Shown: positions 7,079 through 16,530, counted from the stretch's first letter. The stretch: 64,000 bases of DNA from Flavonifractor sp. An112 (GCF_002161085.1 NZ_NFLU01000008.1:100921-164920); one strand, 5' to 3'. Notes: generated by a model not told the origin, from the sequence alone. A program made the numbers and translations.

Positions 7079-7094
7079 TTCGGGTCCTCTTGTG

Positions 7095-7742
7095 TTATTC
7101 CCGCTGGCTGCGGATCACCAGCACTGCCCCCTCCTCCACAGAGATCTCCATCACCGGCCCGGAGGGCTCATTGCTGACGGTCAGGGTGTCCCCACGGGTG
7201 AGTTCCGCTCCTTCCAGAGGGTATTTGACGCCACACAAGGTAACACCCTTTACAGTCTTGTCCAGGGGGATGATGGACAGATAGTGATAGTGGGGCGTAT
7301 CTTCCAGCGTAAGGCCGCCGTTTTCCAGAAAACGCACCTCGTTGTCCCCGTCGGCCATGACGGCTTTGCCGCCCCGGCGGGCGATCCACTCCAGCAGCAC
7401 CAGATTGGAGGCGGTGTGGTCCAGCCTGCCGCCGGTGCAGCCGCACAGCAGCAGCTCTTTGCACCCCTGTTCCAAGGCCCAGTGGGCCGCCGCCTGGAGG
7501 TCGGTAAAGTCCTTCTCCACCGGCAGGGTGGCATAGGGCACGTCCCCGGCGGGGCCGCCGCCGGAGTCCCAGTCCCCGATGAGGTAGTCCGGTTTCAGCC
7601 CGGCGGCCAGAGCGGTTTGCAGCCCGCCGTCGGCGCAGATCACCGTCCAGTCCTTTCCCTCCAGATACGCCCCCAGAAAAGCCAGGTCGGCGCAGGGGGC
7701 TGCGCCGACGATGAGGGCCTGTTTGGTTATTTTCTCTGCCAT
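7095..7742 (-). CDS. thiN: Thiamine pyrophosphokinase
   Basis: A 215-residue enzyme that makes thiamine diphosphate from thiamine and ATP. Visible family features are CADGG and the DYLIGDWDS loop, followed by EKDFTDLQAA, and a C-terminal beta domain with SNEPSGPVMEISVEEGAVLVI. I start it at the ATG at 7742 (MAEKITKQALIVG), with AAGGAAGTG 5 nt upstream. That gives a 16-nt overlap with rsgA; the frame stays open further upstream but only inside rsgA. In Bacillus rpe lies between rsgA and thiN; here the two are directly joined. Confidence 0.93.
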   Translation of the reverse strand: MAEKITKQALIVGAAPCADLAFLGAYLEGKDWTVICADGGLQTALAAGLKPDYLIGDWDSGGGPAGDVPYATLPVEKDFTDLQAAAHWALEQGCKELLLCGCTGGRLDHTASNLVLLEWIARRGGKAVMADGDNEVRFLENGGLTLEDTPHYHYLSIIPLDKTVKGVTLCGVKYPLEGAELTRGDTLTVSNEPSGPVMEISVEEGAVLVIRSQRE

Positions 7743-8608
7743 TCCGGCACTTCCTTTGCCTGCTGGTACAGCCGCACATAGCTCTGGTGACGGCTGGCCG
7801 GGATCTCCCCCGCTTTTACCGCCGCAAGGACTGCACAGCCTTTTTCCTTTACATGGGCGCAACCGGTAAACCGGCACTGGTCCAGATAGGGAGCGAACTC
7901 CCGGAAGGTGTATTGCAGCTCCTCCGGCCGCCGCAGCTCCATCTCCTCGGTATCAAAGGAGGAGAAGCCGGGGGTGTCGGCCACGATGGCCCCGCTGTCC
8001 AGCCGGAACAACTCCACATGGCGGGTGGTGTGGCGGCCACGGCCCAGCTTGTCGGACACCTCGCCCACCCGAATATGGAAGTCGGGCTGGAGGGCGTTGA
8101 GAATGGAGGACTTGCCTACACCGGAATTGCCTGTAAAGGCAGATACCTTTCCAACAATGGCAGCGGCCAGCTGATCAATGCCCTCCCCCGTCTGGGCGCT
8201 CACCCGCAGGGTAGTGAAGCCCGCCCTGGTATAGGTGTCGTACAGGCTGTCCGCCCCGTCCAGATCGCACTTGTTGAGGACGATGATGCTCTCGCAGTCC
8301 CGCCCCTCGGCGATGGACACCACCCGGTCGATCAGAAAGGGATCGGTGACCGGGATGGCCCCGGAGGCCACCACCACCAGCTGGTCAATATTCGCCACTG
8401 CCGGGCGCTGGAACTCATTTTTCCGGGGCAGAATGGCGTCCAGGATGCCGCTCTCCCCCTCCAGGGGAGTGAACTCCACCCGGTCCCCCACCAGGGGGCT
8501 CACCTTCTGGTGGCGGAATTTGCCGCGACCCCGGCAGGCGGTGAGCCTGCCGGAGCCGTCGTCCACATAGTAGAAGCCGCTGAGGGCTTTTAAAATGATC
8601 CCTTCCAT
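7727..8608 (-). CDS. rsgA: Ribosome small-subunit GTPase RsgA
   Basis: A 293-residue circularly permuted GTPase that checks late 30S assembly. An N-terminal OB-fold (1-65) is followed by the G motifs in permuted order: NKCD (G4), GNSGVGKSS (G1), then DTPGFSSF (G3). The C-terminal zinc knuckle is visible as CRFTGCAHVKEKGC. It is near the end of the prkC operon, starting 1 nt after the kinase stop. In Bacillus the homologue is phosphorylated by PrkC, and the same gene order here fits that relation. Confidence 0.96.
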   Translation of the reverse strand: MEGIILKALSGFYYVDDGSGRLTACRGRGKFRHQKVSPLVGDRVEFTPLEGESGILDAILPRKNEFQRPAVANIDQLVVVASGAIPVTDPFLIDRVVSIAEGRDCESIIVLNKCDLDGADSLYDTYTRAGFTTLRVSAQTGEGIDQLAAAIVGKVSAFTGNSGVGKSSILNALQPDFHIRVGEVSDKLGRGRHTTRHVELFRLDSGAIVADTPGFSSFDTEEMELRRPEELQYTFREFAPYLDQCRFTGCAHVKEKGCAVLAAVKAGEIPASRHQSYVRLYQQAKEVPEWQRK

Positions 8609-8609
8609 A

Positions 8610-10733
8610 TCAGCCGAAGTCTTTGGGCTCGCTCAGGCTGAGCTGGCCGTCGAAGTAGACGCCGACGGTCTGGGTGCCGCTGCCCTTCAGGGGCACCGTC
8701 ACCAGCTGCTGAACCGTATCCAGGGTCTTGCGGTACTGCTCCTGTCCGTCCACCGTGATCACCACCTCCACGCTGTCCCGATCCCGGGGCAGATTGACGG
8801 TGTAGGAGATGGTTTTCAGCTGGCTGCTGGGGGACTCGGTGGGCTGGTCGGTGGGCGGAGTGGACTCATTGGGATCGGTGCTGGGCTGGGTGGTGGGTTC
8901 GCCGGCGGAGGGGTCGGAACCCTTGCTCACCCGCAGGCGGATGGTCTGGCCCTTCTCCACCTCGGTGTTGGGATCGATGCTCTGCCAGCACACATGGCCG
9001 GCTTCCACCGAGTCGTCGTACACCTCTTCCACAGAGACCGTCAGGCCCAGCTTGTCGGCGGCATCCCGGGCTTCCTGCTCCGTCATGGTCACAAAGTTGA
9101 TGACGGTGGCCGTTTCCTCGTCCGGGCCGGTGCTCACCACCAGGGTCACCTTATCCACGCCCTCCAGGCTGGCGTCGGCCTTGGGATCGGTGGAGATGAC
9201 GTAATCCTTGGTCACGTCCTCGCTGGCCTCCTCCTGGATCACCAGGTTGCCCTTCTCCTCGCTGTAGCCCAGGGCGTTAAGCTCGCTGATGGCGATCCGC
9301 TTGTCCCGGTCCACCAGGTTGGGCATGACGCCCTCCTCCAGCTCGTCGGAGTCGCTGCCATTACTCAGATCCACGGTGATGGTTGCGCCCGCCTGGGCGT
9401 TACGGCCGCTCTCCGGGTCCTGAGATACGATTTGACCGGCAGGCAGACTGCTGTCCACCGTATTGCCGACCACGATATGGAAGCCAGCCTCCACCACGTC
9501 GGAGTGCTGCTCGGCCTCCTCCACGGTCATGCCAATGAGCTTGGGCACATTATACTGAGTGGAACTGCCGCCGCCCAGGCCATTGAAGAAGGAGAACCAC
9601 AGGAACACACCCATGCCCACCAGGAACAGAGCCACCGCACCGATGGCCAGGAAGATGGGCAGACGGCTGTTGGCACCCCGGACCTCCTCATAGTCATCCT
9701 CGTACCGCTTATTTTTGGTACGGCTGCGGGGGTCCTCCTCCCGCCGGGGACCTCTGGACCGGGTCCAGGTATCCTCCTCATAGCGGTCGGCGTGGGCGGG
9801 CTGGGTCCGCACATTGCTGGGGGTATTGGCCCCCAGCACCTGGGTAGGCTCATCCCCTTCGGTGACCAGCAGATCCGCCGGGGTATAGTCAAAGTTGATG
9901 GAGGGATTCTTGCGGAACTCCTCCAGGTCGGCCAGCATGGCGTCGGCGGAGATATACCGCTGGTTCACGTCGGAGGCCATGGCCTTCATGGTGATGGCTT
10001 CCAGAGCCTCGGGGATCTCCGGATCGATCTCTCTGGGAGACAGGGGGATGGAATTGATGTGCTGAATGGCCACTGCCACAGGGGAATCTCCCTCATAGGG
10101 CAGGCGGCCGGTGATCATCTCATAGAGCACCACGCCGGCGGAGTAGATGTCGCTGCGGGCGTCGATGTGGCTGCCCCGGGCCTGCTCGGGGGAGATATAG
10201 TGGACCGAGCCCAGGGCCTCCTGGGTCAGGGTAGCCTGTGCCGAGGAGGTGAGCCGGGCGATGCCGAAGTCGGCCACCTTCAGGGATCCGTCCCGCAGCA
10301 CCATCACATTGTGGGGCTTGATGTCCCGGTGGATAATGCCCCGGCTGTGGGCGTGGGACAGGGCCTTCATGATCTGGGTGATGAAGTGAAGGGCCTCCCG
10401 CCAGGCCAGCTTGCCACCCTTCTTCTGCATATACTGCTTGAGGGTGATGCCGTCCAGCAGTTCCATGACGATATAGTCCAGTTCGGGCGTGTGGGACACG
10501 TCGTACACCGCCATGATATTGGGATGGGACAGCATGGCGACGGCCTGAGACTCATCGTGGAAGCGGCGGCGGAACTCGGCGTCGGAGGCCAGCTCCTCCT
10601 TCAGGATCTTGATGGCCACCAGCCGGTTGAGCCGGTGATCCCGGCCCTTGTACACCACGGCCATGCCGCCGATGCCGATGCGCTCCAGAATTTCATATCG
10701 GTTGTCGAGTAATTTCCCTATGTACTGATCCAT
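8610..10733 (-). CDS. prkC: PASTA-domain Ser/Thr protein kinase (PrkC/Stk)
   Basis: A 707-residue membrane kinase. The cytoplasmic kinase domain (about 1-275) has the glycine loop GIGGMAVVYKG (20-30), Lys42 in AIKI, HRDIKPHN (135-142) and DFG (155-157). A charged juxtamembrane stretch leads to a membrane helix at about 358-380. Outside are three PASTA repeats (about 393-460, 465-540, 545-610), a Ser/Thr/Pro-rich linker and a C-terminal beta-rich domain of about 75 residues. PASTA domains bind muropeptides or lipid II; in spore formers this kinase senses peptidoglycan and promotes germination. The partner phosphatase gene lies immediately upstream. Confidence 0.97.
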   Translation of the reverse strand: MDQYIGKLLDNRYEILERIGIGGMAVVYKGRDHRLNRLVAIKILKEELASDAEFRRRFHDESQAVAMLSHPNIMAVYDVSHTPELDYIVMELLDGITLKQYMQKKGGKLAWREALHFITQIMKALSHAHSRGIIHRDIKPHNVMVLRDGSLKVADFGIARLTSSAQATLTQEALGSVHYISPEQARGSHIDARSDIYSAGVVLYEMITGRLPYEGDSPVAVAIQHINSIPLSPREIDPEIPEALEAITMKAMASDVNQRYISADAMLADLEEFRKNPSINFDYTPADLLVTEGDEPTQVLGANTPSNVRTQPAHADRYEEDTWTRSRGPRREEDPRSRTKNKRYEDDYEEVRGANSRLPIFLAIGAVALFLVGMGVFLWFSFFNGLGGGSSTQYNVPKLIGMTVEEAEQHSDVVEAGFHIVVGNTVDSSLPAGQIVSQDPESGRNAQAGATITVDLSNGSDSDELEEGVMPNLVDRDKRIAISELNALGYSEEKGNLVIQEEASEDVTKDYVISTDPKADASLEGVDKVTLVVSTGPDEETATVINFVTMTEQEARDAADKLGLTVSVEEVYDDSVEAGHVCWQSIDPNTEVEKGQTIRLRVSKGSDPSAGEPTTQPSTDPNESTPPTDQPTESPSSQLKTISYTVNLPRDRDSVEVVITVDGQEQYRKTLDTVQQLVTVPLKGSGTQTVGVYFDGQLSLSEPKDFG

Positions 10734-10750
10734 AGTTCATTACCCCCTTT

Positions 10751-11482
10751 TCAAAGGATCTGGAAGAGGACCGCCGTCACGTTGTCCGGCGCACCTCTTG
10801 AGATGGTGATGTCCAGCAGCCGCTGGCAGCAGCCGGCGGGATCTCCCCCGTGGATGACTTCATAGAGCAGCTCCTGGTCGGAGAGAATGTTGCTCAGCCC
10901 GTCGGAGCACAGCAGCAGGTAGTCTCCGCTGACCAGCTCCCGCTCATACAGGTCGGCCCGGATGCGCTCCTCCGCGCCCAGCGCCCGGGTGATCAGGTTC
11001 TTTCGGGGATGGGTGCGGGCCTGTTCCGGGGTGATGTCTCCCCGGGCCACCATGTCCTCCACCACCGAGTGGTCTCGGGTGAGCCGGGTGATCCCCTCTT
11101 CGTTGATGTGGTAGGCCCGGCTGTCTCCGATGTTCAGCAGGTAGGCGGTGTTCTCCACCACCATCACCGCCACCATGGTGGTGCCCATACCGAAGCAGTC
11201 GGGATCGGAACTGGCCCGGCGGTATACCGCGCCGTTGGCCTCCTCCGCCGCACGGGCCAGCACCGCCGGCGGCGGGGTATCCGGCTCGCCCTGGGCGTGC
11301 TGGAGGGTATCCACGAAGGTCTCCACGGCAATGAGGCTGGCGATGTTGCCCGCCTTGGCGCCGCCCATACCGTCGCACACCACGCCTACGGCCAGGTGTT
11401 CCGACGGCACGTCTAAGTAATACCCGTCCTGATTCTGGGTACGCACCACGCCTTTATCGGTGATGCCCCACGCTTTGATCAT
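10751..11482 (-). CDS. prpC: PP2C-type protein phosphatase (Stp/PrpC)
   Basis: A 243-residue metal-dependent Ser/Thr phosphatase. The PP2C motifs are visible: RTQNQDGYY near residue 13, VCDGMGGAKAGNIAS near 35-49, NIGDSRAYHI near 115, and SDGLSN plus GAPDNVTAVL toward the C-terminus, holding the Mn/Mg-binding aspartates. It reverses phosphorylation by the neighbouring PASTA kinase and is separated from it by 17 nt. An 85-nt gap before it holds a small hairpin (11547-11563) but no convincing terminator, so transcription from rlmN probably continues. Confidence 0.96.
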   Translation of the reverse strand: MIKAWGITDKGVVRTQNQDGYYLDVPSEHLAVGVVCDGMGGAKAGNIASLIAVETFVDTLQHAQGEPDTPPPAVLARAAEEANGAVYRRASSDPDCFGMGTTMVAVMVVENTAYLLNIGDSRAYHINEEGITRLTRDHSVVEDMVARGDITPEQARTHPRKNLITRALGAEERIRADLYERELVSGDYLLLCSDGLSNILSDQELLYEVIHGGDPAGCCQRLLDITISRGAPDNVTAVLFQIL

Positions 11483-11567
11483 AGTGAATCAGCCTCTTTT
11501 CCAGCCGGTCGGCCCTGCTGCCCGGGCCTGCGGCAAAACAATGGAACTGGCGTTTAGCCAGTGCAGC

Positions 11568-12596
11568 TTAATCATCGGTATGCAGCATGGCCTTCCTGCG
11601 GAGCTGACCACAGGAGGCGTCGATGTCCCCGCCCAGCTTGCGCCGCACCGTGGCAGTAATGCCGTGGGACTCCAGGCGCTTCTGGAACTGGGCCACCCGG
11701 CGGCTGGGCTTGAGAGGGCTCTCCGCCACATGGTTCAGGGGGATCAGGTTCACATGGCCCGGGGTGCCCTTCAGGTGACTGGCCAGCAGGTCAGCCTGCC
11801 AGTCGGAATCGTTCACCCCGTCCACCATGGCGTACTCATAGGAGATCCGCCGCCCGGTCTTTTCAAAATACCGGCGGCAGGTGTCAAAGAGCTTCTCCAC
11901 GCCCACGCTTCTGTTCACCGGCATGAGCTTGCTGCGGGTCTCATCGTCGGGAGCATGGAGAGATACCGATAGGGTTAATTGTAACTGATGCTCGGCCAGT
12001 TTGTCAATTTTTTCGACCAGACCGCAGGTGGACAGAGAGATGTGGCGCATCCCGATGTTGAGTCCGTCGGGGCTGTTGACCAGGGATAGGAACCGCAGCA
12101 CCGTGTCAAAGTTGTCCAGGGGTTCGCCGATGCCCATGAGCACAATATTGCTGATGGTGTGGCCGGAATCGATCTGCGTAAAGAGCACCTGGTCCAGCAT
12201 CTCAGCAGGTGTCAAGTCTCTTACCTTGCCACCAAGAGTGGAGGCACAGAAGGCGCACCCCATGCGGCAGCCCACCTGAGAGGAGATACACACAGTATTC
12301 CCATGATGGTAGCGCATCAAAACGGTTTCAATGCAGTTTCCGTCGGATAAGCGCCATAAATATTTGATGGTGCCATCCAGAGCGGACACCTGCTTGCGCT
12401 CCACCTCCGGCGGACACAGGAGGCAGTCGGCCTTCAGCTTCTCCCGCAGGGCCTTGGACAGGTTGGTCATCTCATCGAAGGAGCGTACCCCCCGGTGGAG
12501 CCACTGAAAGACCTGCTTGGCCCGGAAGGCGGGCTCCCCCAGCTCTTTGAAATAGGCGGTCATCTCCGCCAGATCCATAGATTTGATGTCAGTCAT
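11568..12596 (-). CDS. rlmN: 23S rRNA A2503 / tRNA A37 C2-methyltransferase RlmN
   Basis: A 342-residue radical-SAM methyltransferase. The cluster-binding CxxxCxxC motif is in GCRMGCAFCAS (near residues 106-116) and the second methyl-carrying cysteine is in DIDASCGQL near residue 332. The motif MGIGEPLDN is also present. Length and layout are normal for RlmN. It starts 1 nt after the rsmB stop, so the two RNA-modification genes are co-transcribed. Confidence 0.97.
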   Translation of the reverse strand: MTDIKSMDLAEMTAYFKELGEPAFRAKQVFQWLHRGVRSFDEMTNLSKALREKLKADCLLCPPEVERKQVSALDGTIKYLWRLSDGNCIETVLMRYHHGNTVCISSQVGCRMGCAFCASTLGGKVRDLTPAEMLDQVLFTQIDSGHTISNIVLMGIGEPLDNFDTVLRFLSLVNSPDGLNIGMRHISLSTCGLVEKIDKLAEHQLQLTLSVSLHAPDDETRSKLMPVNRSVGVEKLFDTCRRYFEKTGRRISYEYAMVDGVNDSDWQADLLASHLKGTPGHVNLIPLNHVAESPLKPSRRVAQFQKRLESHGITATVRRKLGGDIDASCGQLRRKAMLHTDD

Positions 12597-12597
12597 G

Positions 12598-14568
12598 TTA
12601 CTCTCCCCTGCCGGGCCTTTCCGGCGGTATCAGTCCGTATTTTCTATGGAGGAACGCAATCATCTCCTCCGCCGTAGGCTCCCGCTCCGGAGGCGTTGGC
12701 TTGACGGGGTGGGCATAAGGGGCCGTGCCCGGCTCCAGAGGACACTGGGCCCGGAAGGACCCGGTCTGGACCCACACCTGGGCAAAGCACCAGCCGTGGT
12801 CCTGCTCGTACTCCAGATTTTCCGGCAGCGCCTGAATCAGCTCCTGGAATTCCGGAACCGCCAGCAGCTTGGGGTGGTAGGCGCTCTCCCGCCACAGCTC
12901 CAGACCCAGGGCGGGAAATTCATAGGTACAGGCCAGCTCATGGTCCTCACAGTCACACACATAGCCGGTCTCTTTGGCCAGGGCCGGGATCAGGTCCTCG
13001 GCGTGGGTACCCGTCAGATCCAGGCCTCGGTACAGGACCTTGAGATCCTCGCACCGGTCCAGTCCAATGCGGCTCAGCTTTCCGTCCTCATACTCCAGCT
13101 GGAAGGTCTGGGGCGAGCCGTACCCGCCGAAGCGGTGCCACACCTCCACGGCTTGGTGCTCTTCCTCATTCAGCTTGTTCAGGGCGTCCTCCGCCTCCGC
13201 CTGGGTCATGCCCAGGGTGAAGGGACCCATGCCCTCGTTGGGCCGGACCTCATACACCCCCCGCATCCGCCGCAGCTTGGCGAAAAAAAAGCCGTCAGTG
13301 CCGTGGCGGTGGGGCCAGCAGGTCACCATGCCCTCCCTGGCGCCTTCAAAGTCGCCGGGCACCTGAAAACGCTCCAATGTAAAGTCTTTATGCTTGTCTA
13401 AAAATGCCCGCACTACGTCCTCATTCTCCCGCTCCAGCAGGGTGCAGGTGGCGTAGAGCAGCACACCGCCTGGACGGACGTAGCGGCACACATTGTCCAG
13501 AATGGCCTTCTGGACCCGGGGCAGCCCCTCCAGGGGCTTGGGGTCCTTGTAGCGGATGTCCGGCTTCTTGCGGATGATACCCAGGCCGGAGCAGGGCACG
13601 TCGGCCAATACCAGGTCAAATCCGTCAAGGAATTCTTCTTTACACTCCCTGCCGTCCAGCACTTCCGCTGTAATGCAGTCCAGGCCTAACCGCTTGGCTC
13701 CCGCCTGGATCAGGTCCATCTTATGTGGGTAGATGTCGCAGGAGACCACCTTCCCCTCGCCCCACATGGCAATGGCGGCGGCAAAGGACTTGCCGCCGGG
13801 GGCGGCGCAGGCGTCCAGTACGTCCATGCCTTCTCTGGGGTCGGCGGCCAGCACCGCCAGCTTGGCGGCGGCGTCCTGAATGTAAAAGAGGCCCTCCCGG
13901 AAGGCGGCCAGCTCCTCCAGGCTGCCGGTGTGGGACAGCAGCAGGCAGTTTGGCAGCCAGGGGTGAGGCTGGACCTCCACTCCCTCCGCCCGGAGGGAAT
14001 CGGTCACTTCTTCCACCGTGGCCTTGGTGGTGTTCACCTGGGCGCAGGTGGGCGGCTCCCCGTTGTTGGCCGCCATAAGGGCGGCGGCCTCCTCCCTGCC
14101 CAGCCGGCGGGTAAAGAGGTCGGCCAGCCACTGGGGATGGCTGTACCGCACCGCCGGGTCCTCCGGCGGCTCCAGGCTGTCCTTCTGCCGCACCAGGGAC
14201 CGAAGCACACCGTTCACCAGACCGGCGGACCGGGGATTCTTGGAGCCCTTCCGTGCCAGATCCACCGCCTCGCTGACGGCGGCGTGGTCGGGCACTCTGT
14301 CAAGGAATAACACTTGATAGGCCCCCAGCCGCAAGGCATTGCGGACGGCAGGCTCCATTTTTTCCAGCTTCACCGTGGACAGCTTGCCCAGGTAGTAGTC
14401 CAGCAGCAGCCTGTTCTGGAGCACACCAAAGCACAGCCGGGTGGTGAGGGCTGCGTCCCGGCTGTCCAGTCCGGCGGTACGCAGGATCTTCTTCAAAAAG
14501 CCGTCCGACCAGGCGCCCTGCTGTTCGCAGGCCACCAGGGCCCGGAGGGCCGCTTCTCTGGCAGTCAT
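12598..14568 (-). CDS. rsmB: 16S rRNA m5C967 methyltransferase RsmB with a fused 222-residue C-terminal domain
   Basis: Residues 1-434 are a complete RsmB: a NusB-like RNA-binding domain (1-140), the SAM site DACAAPGGK (252-260), and the two catalytic cysteines in ADVPCSG (Cys326) and YATCTL (Cys375). The family normally ends at FFxAKLRR, here residues 427-434. The frame instead continues with Met435 (codon 13264-13266) into 222 further residues starting MRGVYEVRPNEGMGPFTLGM, rich in acidic and aromatic residues. That start resembles small standalone proteins with a GPFxLGMT motif, some of them immunity-type, but I cannot name the family. No ribosome site precedes Met435, so a true fusion is likelier than two genes. 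Confidence 0.92.
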   Translation of the reverse strand: MTAREAALRALVACEQQGAWSDGFLKKILRTAGLDSRDAALTTRLCFGVLQNRLLLDYYLGKLSTVKLEKMEPAVRNALRLGAYQVLFLDRVPDHAAVSEAVDLARKGSKNPRSAGLVNGVLRSLVRQKDSLEPPEDPAVRYSHPQWLADLFTRRLGREEAAALMAANNGEPPTCAQVNTTKATVEEVTDSLRAEGVEVQPHPWLPNCLLLSHTGSLEELAAFREGLFYIQDAAAKLAVLAADPREGMDVLDACAAPGGKSFAAAIAMWGEGKVVSCDIYPHKMDLIQAGAKRLGLDCITAEVLDGRECKEEFLDGFDLVLADVPCSGLGIIRKKPDIRYKDPKPLEGLPRVQKAILDNVCRYVRPGGVLLYATCTLLERENEDVVRAFLDKHKDFTLERFQVPGDFEGAREGMVTCWPHRHGTDGFFFAKLRRMRGVYEVRPNEGMGPFTLGMTQAEAEDALNKLNEEEHQAVEVWHRFGGYGSPQTFQLEYEDGKLSRIGLDRCEDLKVLYRGLDLTGTHAEDLIPALAKETGYVCDCEDHELACTYEFPALGLELWRESAYHPKLLAVPEFQELIQALPENLEYEQDHGWCFAQVWVQTGSFRAQCPLEPGTAPYAHPVKPTPPEREPTAEEMIAFLHRKYGLIPPERPGRGE

Positions 14569-14571
14569 ATG

Positions 14572-15270
14572 TCAATCCCTCCGGCGGCTGTTAAAAGCCA
14601 GGATATAGCGCAGCAGCTGGGCAATGGACACCAGCAGAGCGGCCACATAGGTCATGGCAGCAGCCCCAAGCACCTTCTTGGCCCCCCGCAGCTCCTGGTC
14701 GTCCAGCATATGGGTATCCTGCAAGGATTGGATTGCCCGGCGGGAGGCGTTGAACTCCACAGGCAGGGTGACCACCTGGAAGAAGGCGGCCACGGCAAAG
14801 AGCACCACGCCCACGGCAAACAGGGGCCTGGAATACAGGACAAAGCCCAGGATAATGAGCAGGATGGAGATCTGGGAGCTGAAGTTACATACCGGGATGA
14901 TGGCCCCTCTCAGTTTGATAGGACCGTACTCCTGGGCGTACTGGACGGCGTGGCCCGCCTCATGGGCGGCCACTCCCACCGAGGCGATGCTGGTGGAACC
15001 ATACACCGCATCGGACAGCCGGATGGTATTGGTCCGGGGGTCATAGTGGTCGGTAAGCTTACCGGACACCCGGGTGATGCGCACGCCGTACACCCCGTGG
15101 GCCTTCAGTACCTCCTCCGCAGCCTGAGCGCCGGTAAGGCCCCGGCGGCTGGCAATGCGGGAATAGCGGTTGAAGGTAGAGGACACGTTGATCTGGGCCA
15201 GCAGGGCAATGAGCATGGCGGGCACCAGAATAATCCAGTAATAGGTGTCAAAATAGTAGAAAAAGGGCAT
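14572..15270 (-). CDS. Neutral zinc metallopeptidase, YugP family
   Basis: A 232-residue membrane protease with an N-terminal membrane helix, the zinc-binding HEAGH in VGVAAHEAGHAVQYA near residues 105-120, and three more hydrophobic segments in the second half (about 135-155, 160-180, 205-225). This is the arrangement of the YugP/DUF zinc protease family; substrates are unknown. It lies between the mannosyltransferase gene and rsmB with very short gaps, so it is part of the long fmt-rsmB-rlmN transcript. Confidence 0.85.
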   Translation of the reverse strand: MPFFYYFDTYYWIILVPAMLIALLAQINVSSTFNRYSRIASRRGLTGAQAAEEVLKAHGVYGVRITRVSGKLTDHYDPRTNTIRLSDAVYGSTSIASVGVAAHEAGHAVQYAQEYGPIKLRGAIIPVCNFSSQISILLIILGFVLYSRPLFAVGVVLFAVAAFFQVVTLPVEFNASRRAIQSLQDTHMLDDQELRGAKKVLGAAAMTYVAALLVSIAQLLRYILAFNSRRRD

Positions 15271-15282
15271 AATGACCTCCAG

Positions 15283-16530
15283 TCACATGACCTGGCCCCC
15301 CGTGAGGAACCAGAACAGATTGAGCAGGAATCCCGCCCCTATGGCGGCGGCGATGACCCCCGTCAGCTTGGGCCTCCTCTGGGTGAGGGCGGCGGCAAAC
15401 AGGAAAAAGGGCAGGGCGCAGGACAGATAGCGTCCGGCGCTGAGCAGCCAGGACAAAGAATAGTTGAGCACCAGGTAGACAAAGCCGTACAGAGTGTACA
15501 TACCCCGGAACTTGTTCCGGGCCCATACCAGCAGGGCAAAGAACACCGGGAAGAGCACAATGGTGGGGATCCAAATCTGGTACCGCACCAGCTCCGCAGG
15601 GTAGCTCAGGGCGTTTTGCAGCACATACCACAGGGTATCGGCAATGGGACAAAAACCCTGACTCCAGTGCTGCTGCATAACTGTAAAGGCAAATGGGTTG
15701 CCAGTTACAGACCAGTTGAGGGTCAAATAGATCAGGGTGCCCACAGCTGGCAGCAGTAGAGCTGGCAGTCTGCGGGCAATGGTTTTCCAATCAAAACGGC
15801 CCATATGCTCCACCAGCTCGGCCGCTGCCGCCCCAATGAGCAGGACGCCGTGCATCCTGGTCATGGCGGCCAACAGCCCCCATATCCCCGCCAGCCACCA
15901 GCGGTGGCGGCGGATGTACCACAGCCCTGCGGCGGTGGTAAGCAGGAACAAGCTCTCCGTCATAATGCCGCCGAAGAAGAAGGCGTAGGGATACACCGAC
16001 AGAAAGAGCACCGTCCGCCGGGCGCCTCCCCTGCCCAGCTCAAAGGCGGCCAGCTTGTAGAGAAAGACACAGCCCGCCCCGTAACAGGCAAAGGAAATCA
16101 GCAGCCCCGCCGCCATAGTATTGCCCGTGATAAGGGAAATCACCCGCATCAGCCAGGGATACAGGGGGAAAAACACCAGAAACAGATTTTTCCCGTCCTC
16201 CACATAGCCGGAATAGCCCAGCTCCGCCAGATTGACGTAGTGCAGGCCGTCCCATTTCTTCCAGATCCACAGGAAGGCGTCGGGACCGGAGCCGGGATAA
16301 AGCACGAAACAGGCCACCAACCCCACCAGCAGGAAGATCAAAATACGGAATCCAAATGTAACGGCAAATGCCTTTACACATTCTCTGCTGTCAGGCATAT
16401 AGCCCTTGGCTGCAAGTCCTTTGGCGGCCAGGGGCACCGGCACACCGGCCCGGCCCAGCCACCGCAGCACAAGGTACAAACCCAGGGCGGCCACCACGCC
16501 GGTGACCGCCAGGGTCCAGATCAGGTTCAT
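15283..16530 (-). CDS. PIG-V-like mannosyltransferase family membrane protein
   Basis: A 415-residue polytopic membrane protein with about ten hydrophobic segments. The first extracytoplasmic loop carries WKKWDGLHYVNLAELGY, with the conserved W-D-x-x-x-Y/H-Y pattern of the GT76/PIG-V group, which uses a polyprenyl-linked sugar. Bacterial members are annotated as mannosyltransferases but few have been tested. Its stop overlaps the fmt start region by 4 nt. It is not part of the standard fmt-rsmB cluster, so it was probably inserted into this operon in this lineage. Confidence 0.75.
   Translation of the reverse strand: MNLIWTLAVTGVVAALGLYLVLRWLGRAGVPVPLAAKGLAAKGYMPDSRECVKAFAVTFGFRILIFLLVGLVACFVLYPGSGPDAFLWIWKKWDGLHYVNLAELGYSGYVEDGKNLFLVFFPLYPWLMRVISLITGNTMAAGLLISFACYGAGCVFLYKLAAFELGRGGARRTVLFLSVYPYAFFFGGIMTESLFLLTTAAGLWYIRRHRWWLAGIWGLLAAMTRMHGVLLIGAAAAELVEHMGRFDWKTIARRLPALLLPAVGTLIYLTLNWSVTGNPFAFTVMQQHWSQGFCPIADTLWYVLQNALSYPAELVRYQIWIPTIVLFPVFFALLVWARNKFRGMYTLYGFVYLVLNYSLSWLLSAGRYLSCALPFFLFAAALTQRRPKLTGVIAAAIGAGFLLNLFWFLTGGQVM

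Noticed and set aside
7743..7877. Extended N-terminus of thiN
   Set aside because: It would overlap rsgA by 150 nt and has no family similarity; the ATG at 7742 fits both homology and ribosome site.
11547..11563. Small hairpin between rlmN and prpC as a terminator
   Set aside because: The stem is only 6 bp and there is no good T run directly after it.
13280..13300. Eight-T run at the RsmB fusion junction as a programmed frameshift
   Set aside because: The zero frame reads FFFAKLRR, exactly the expected RsmB end, before and after the run, so no shift is needed.
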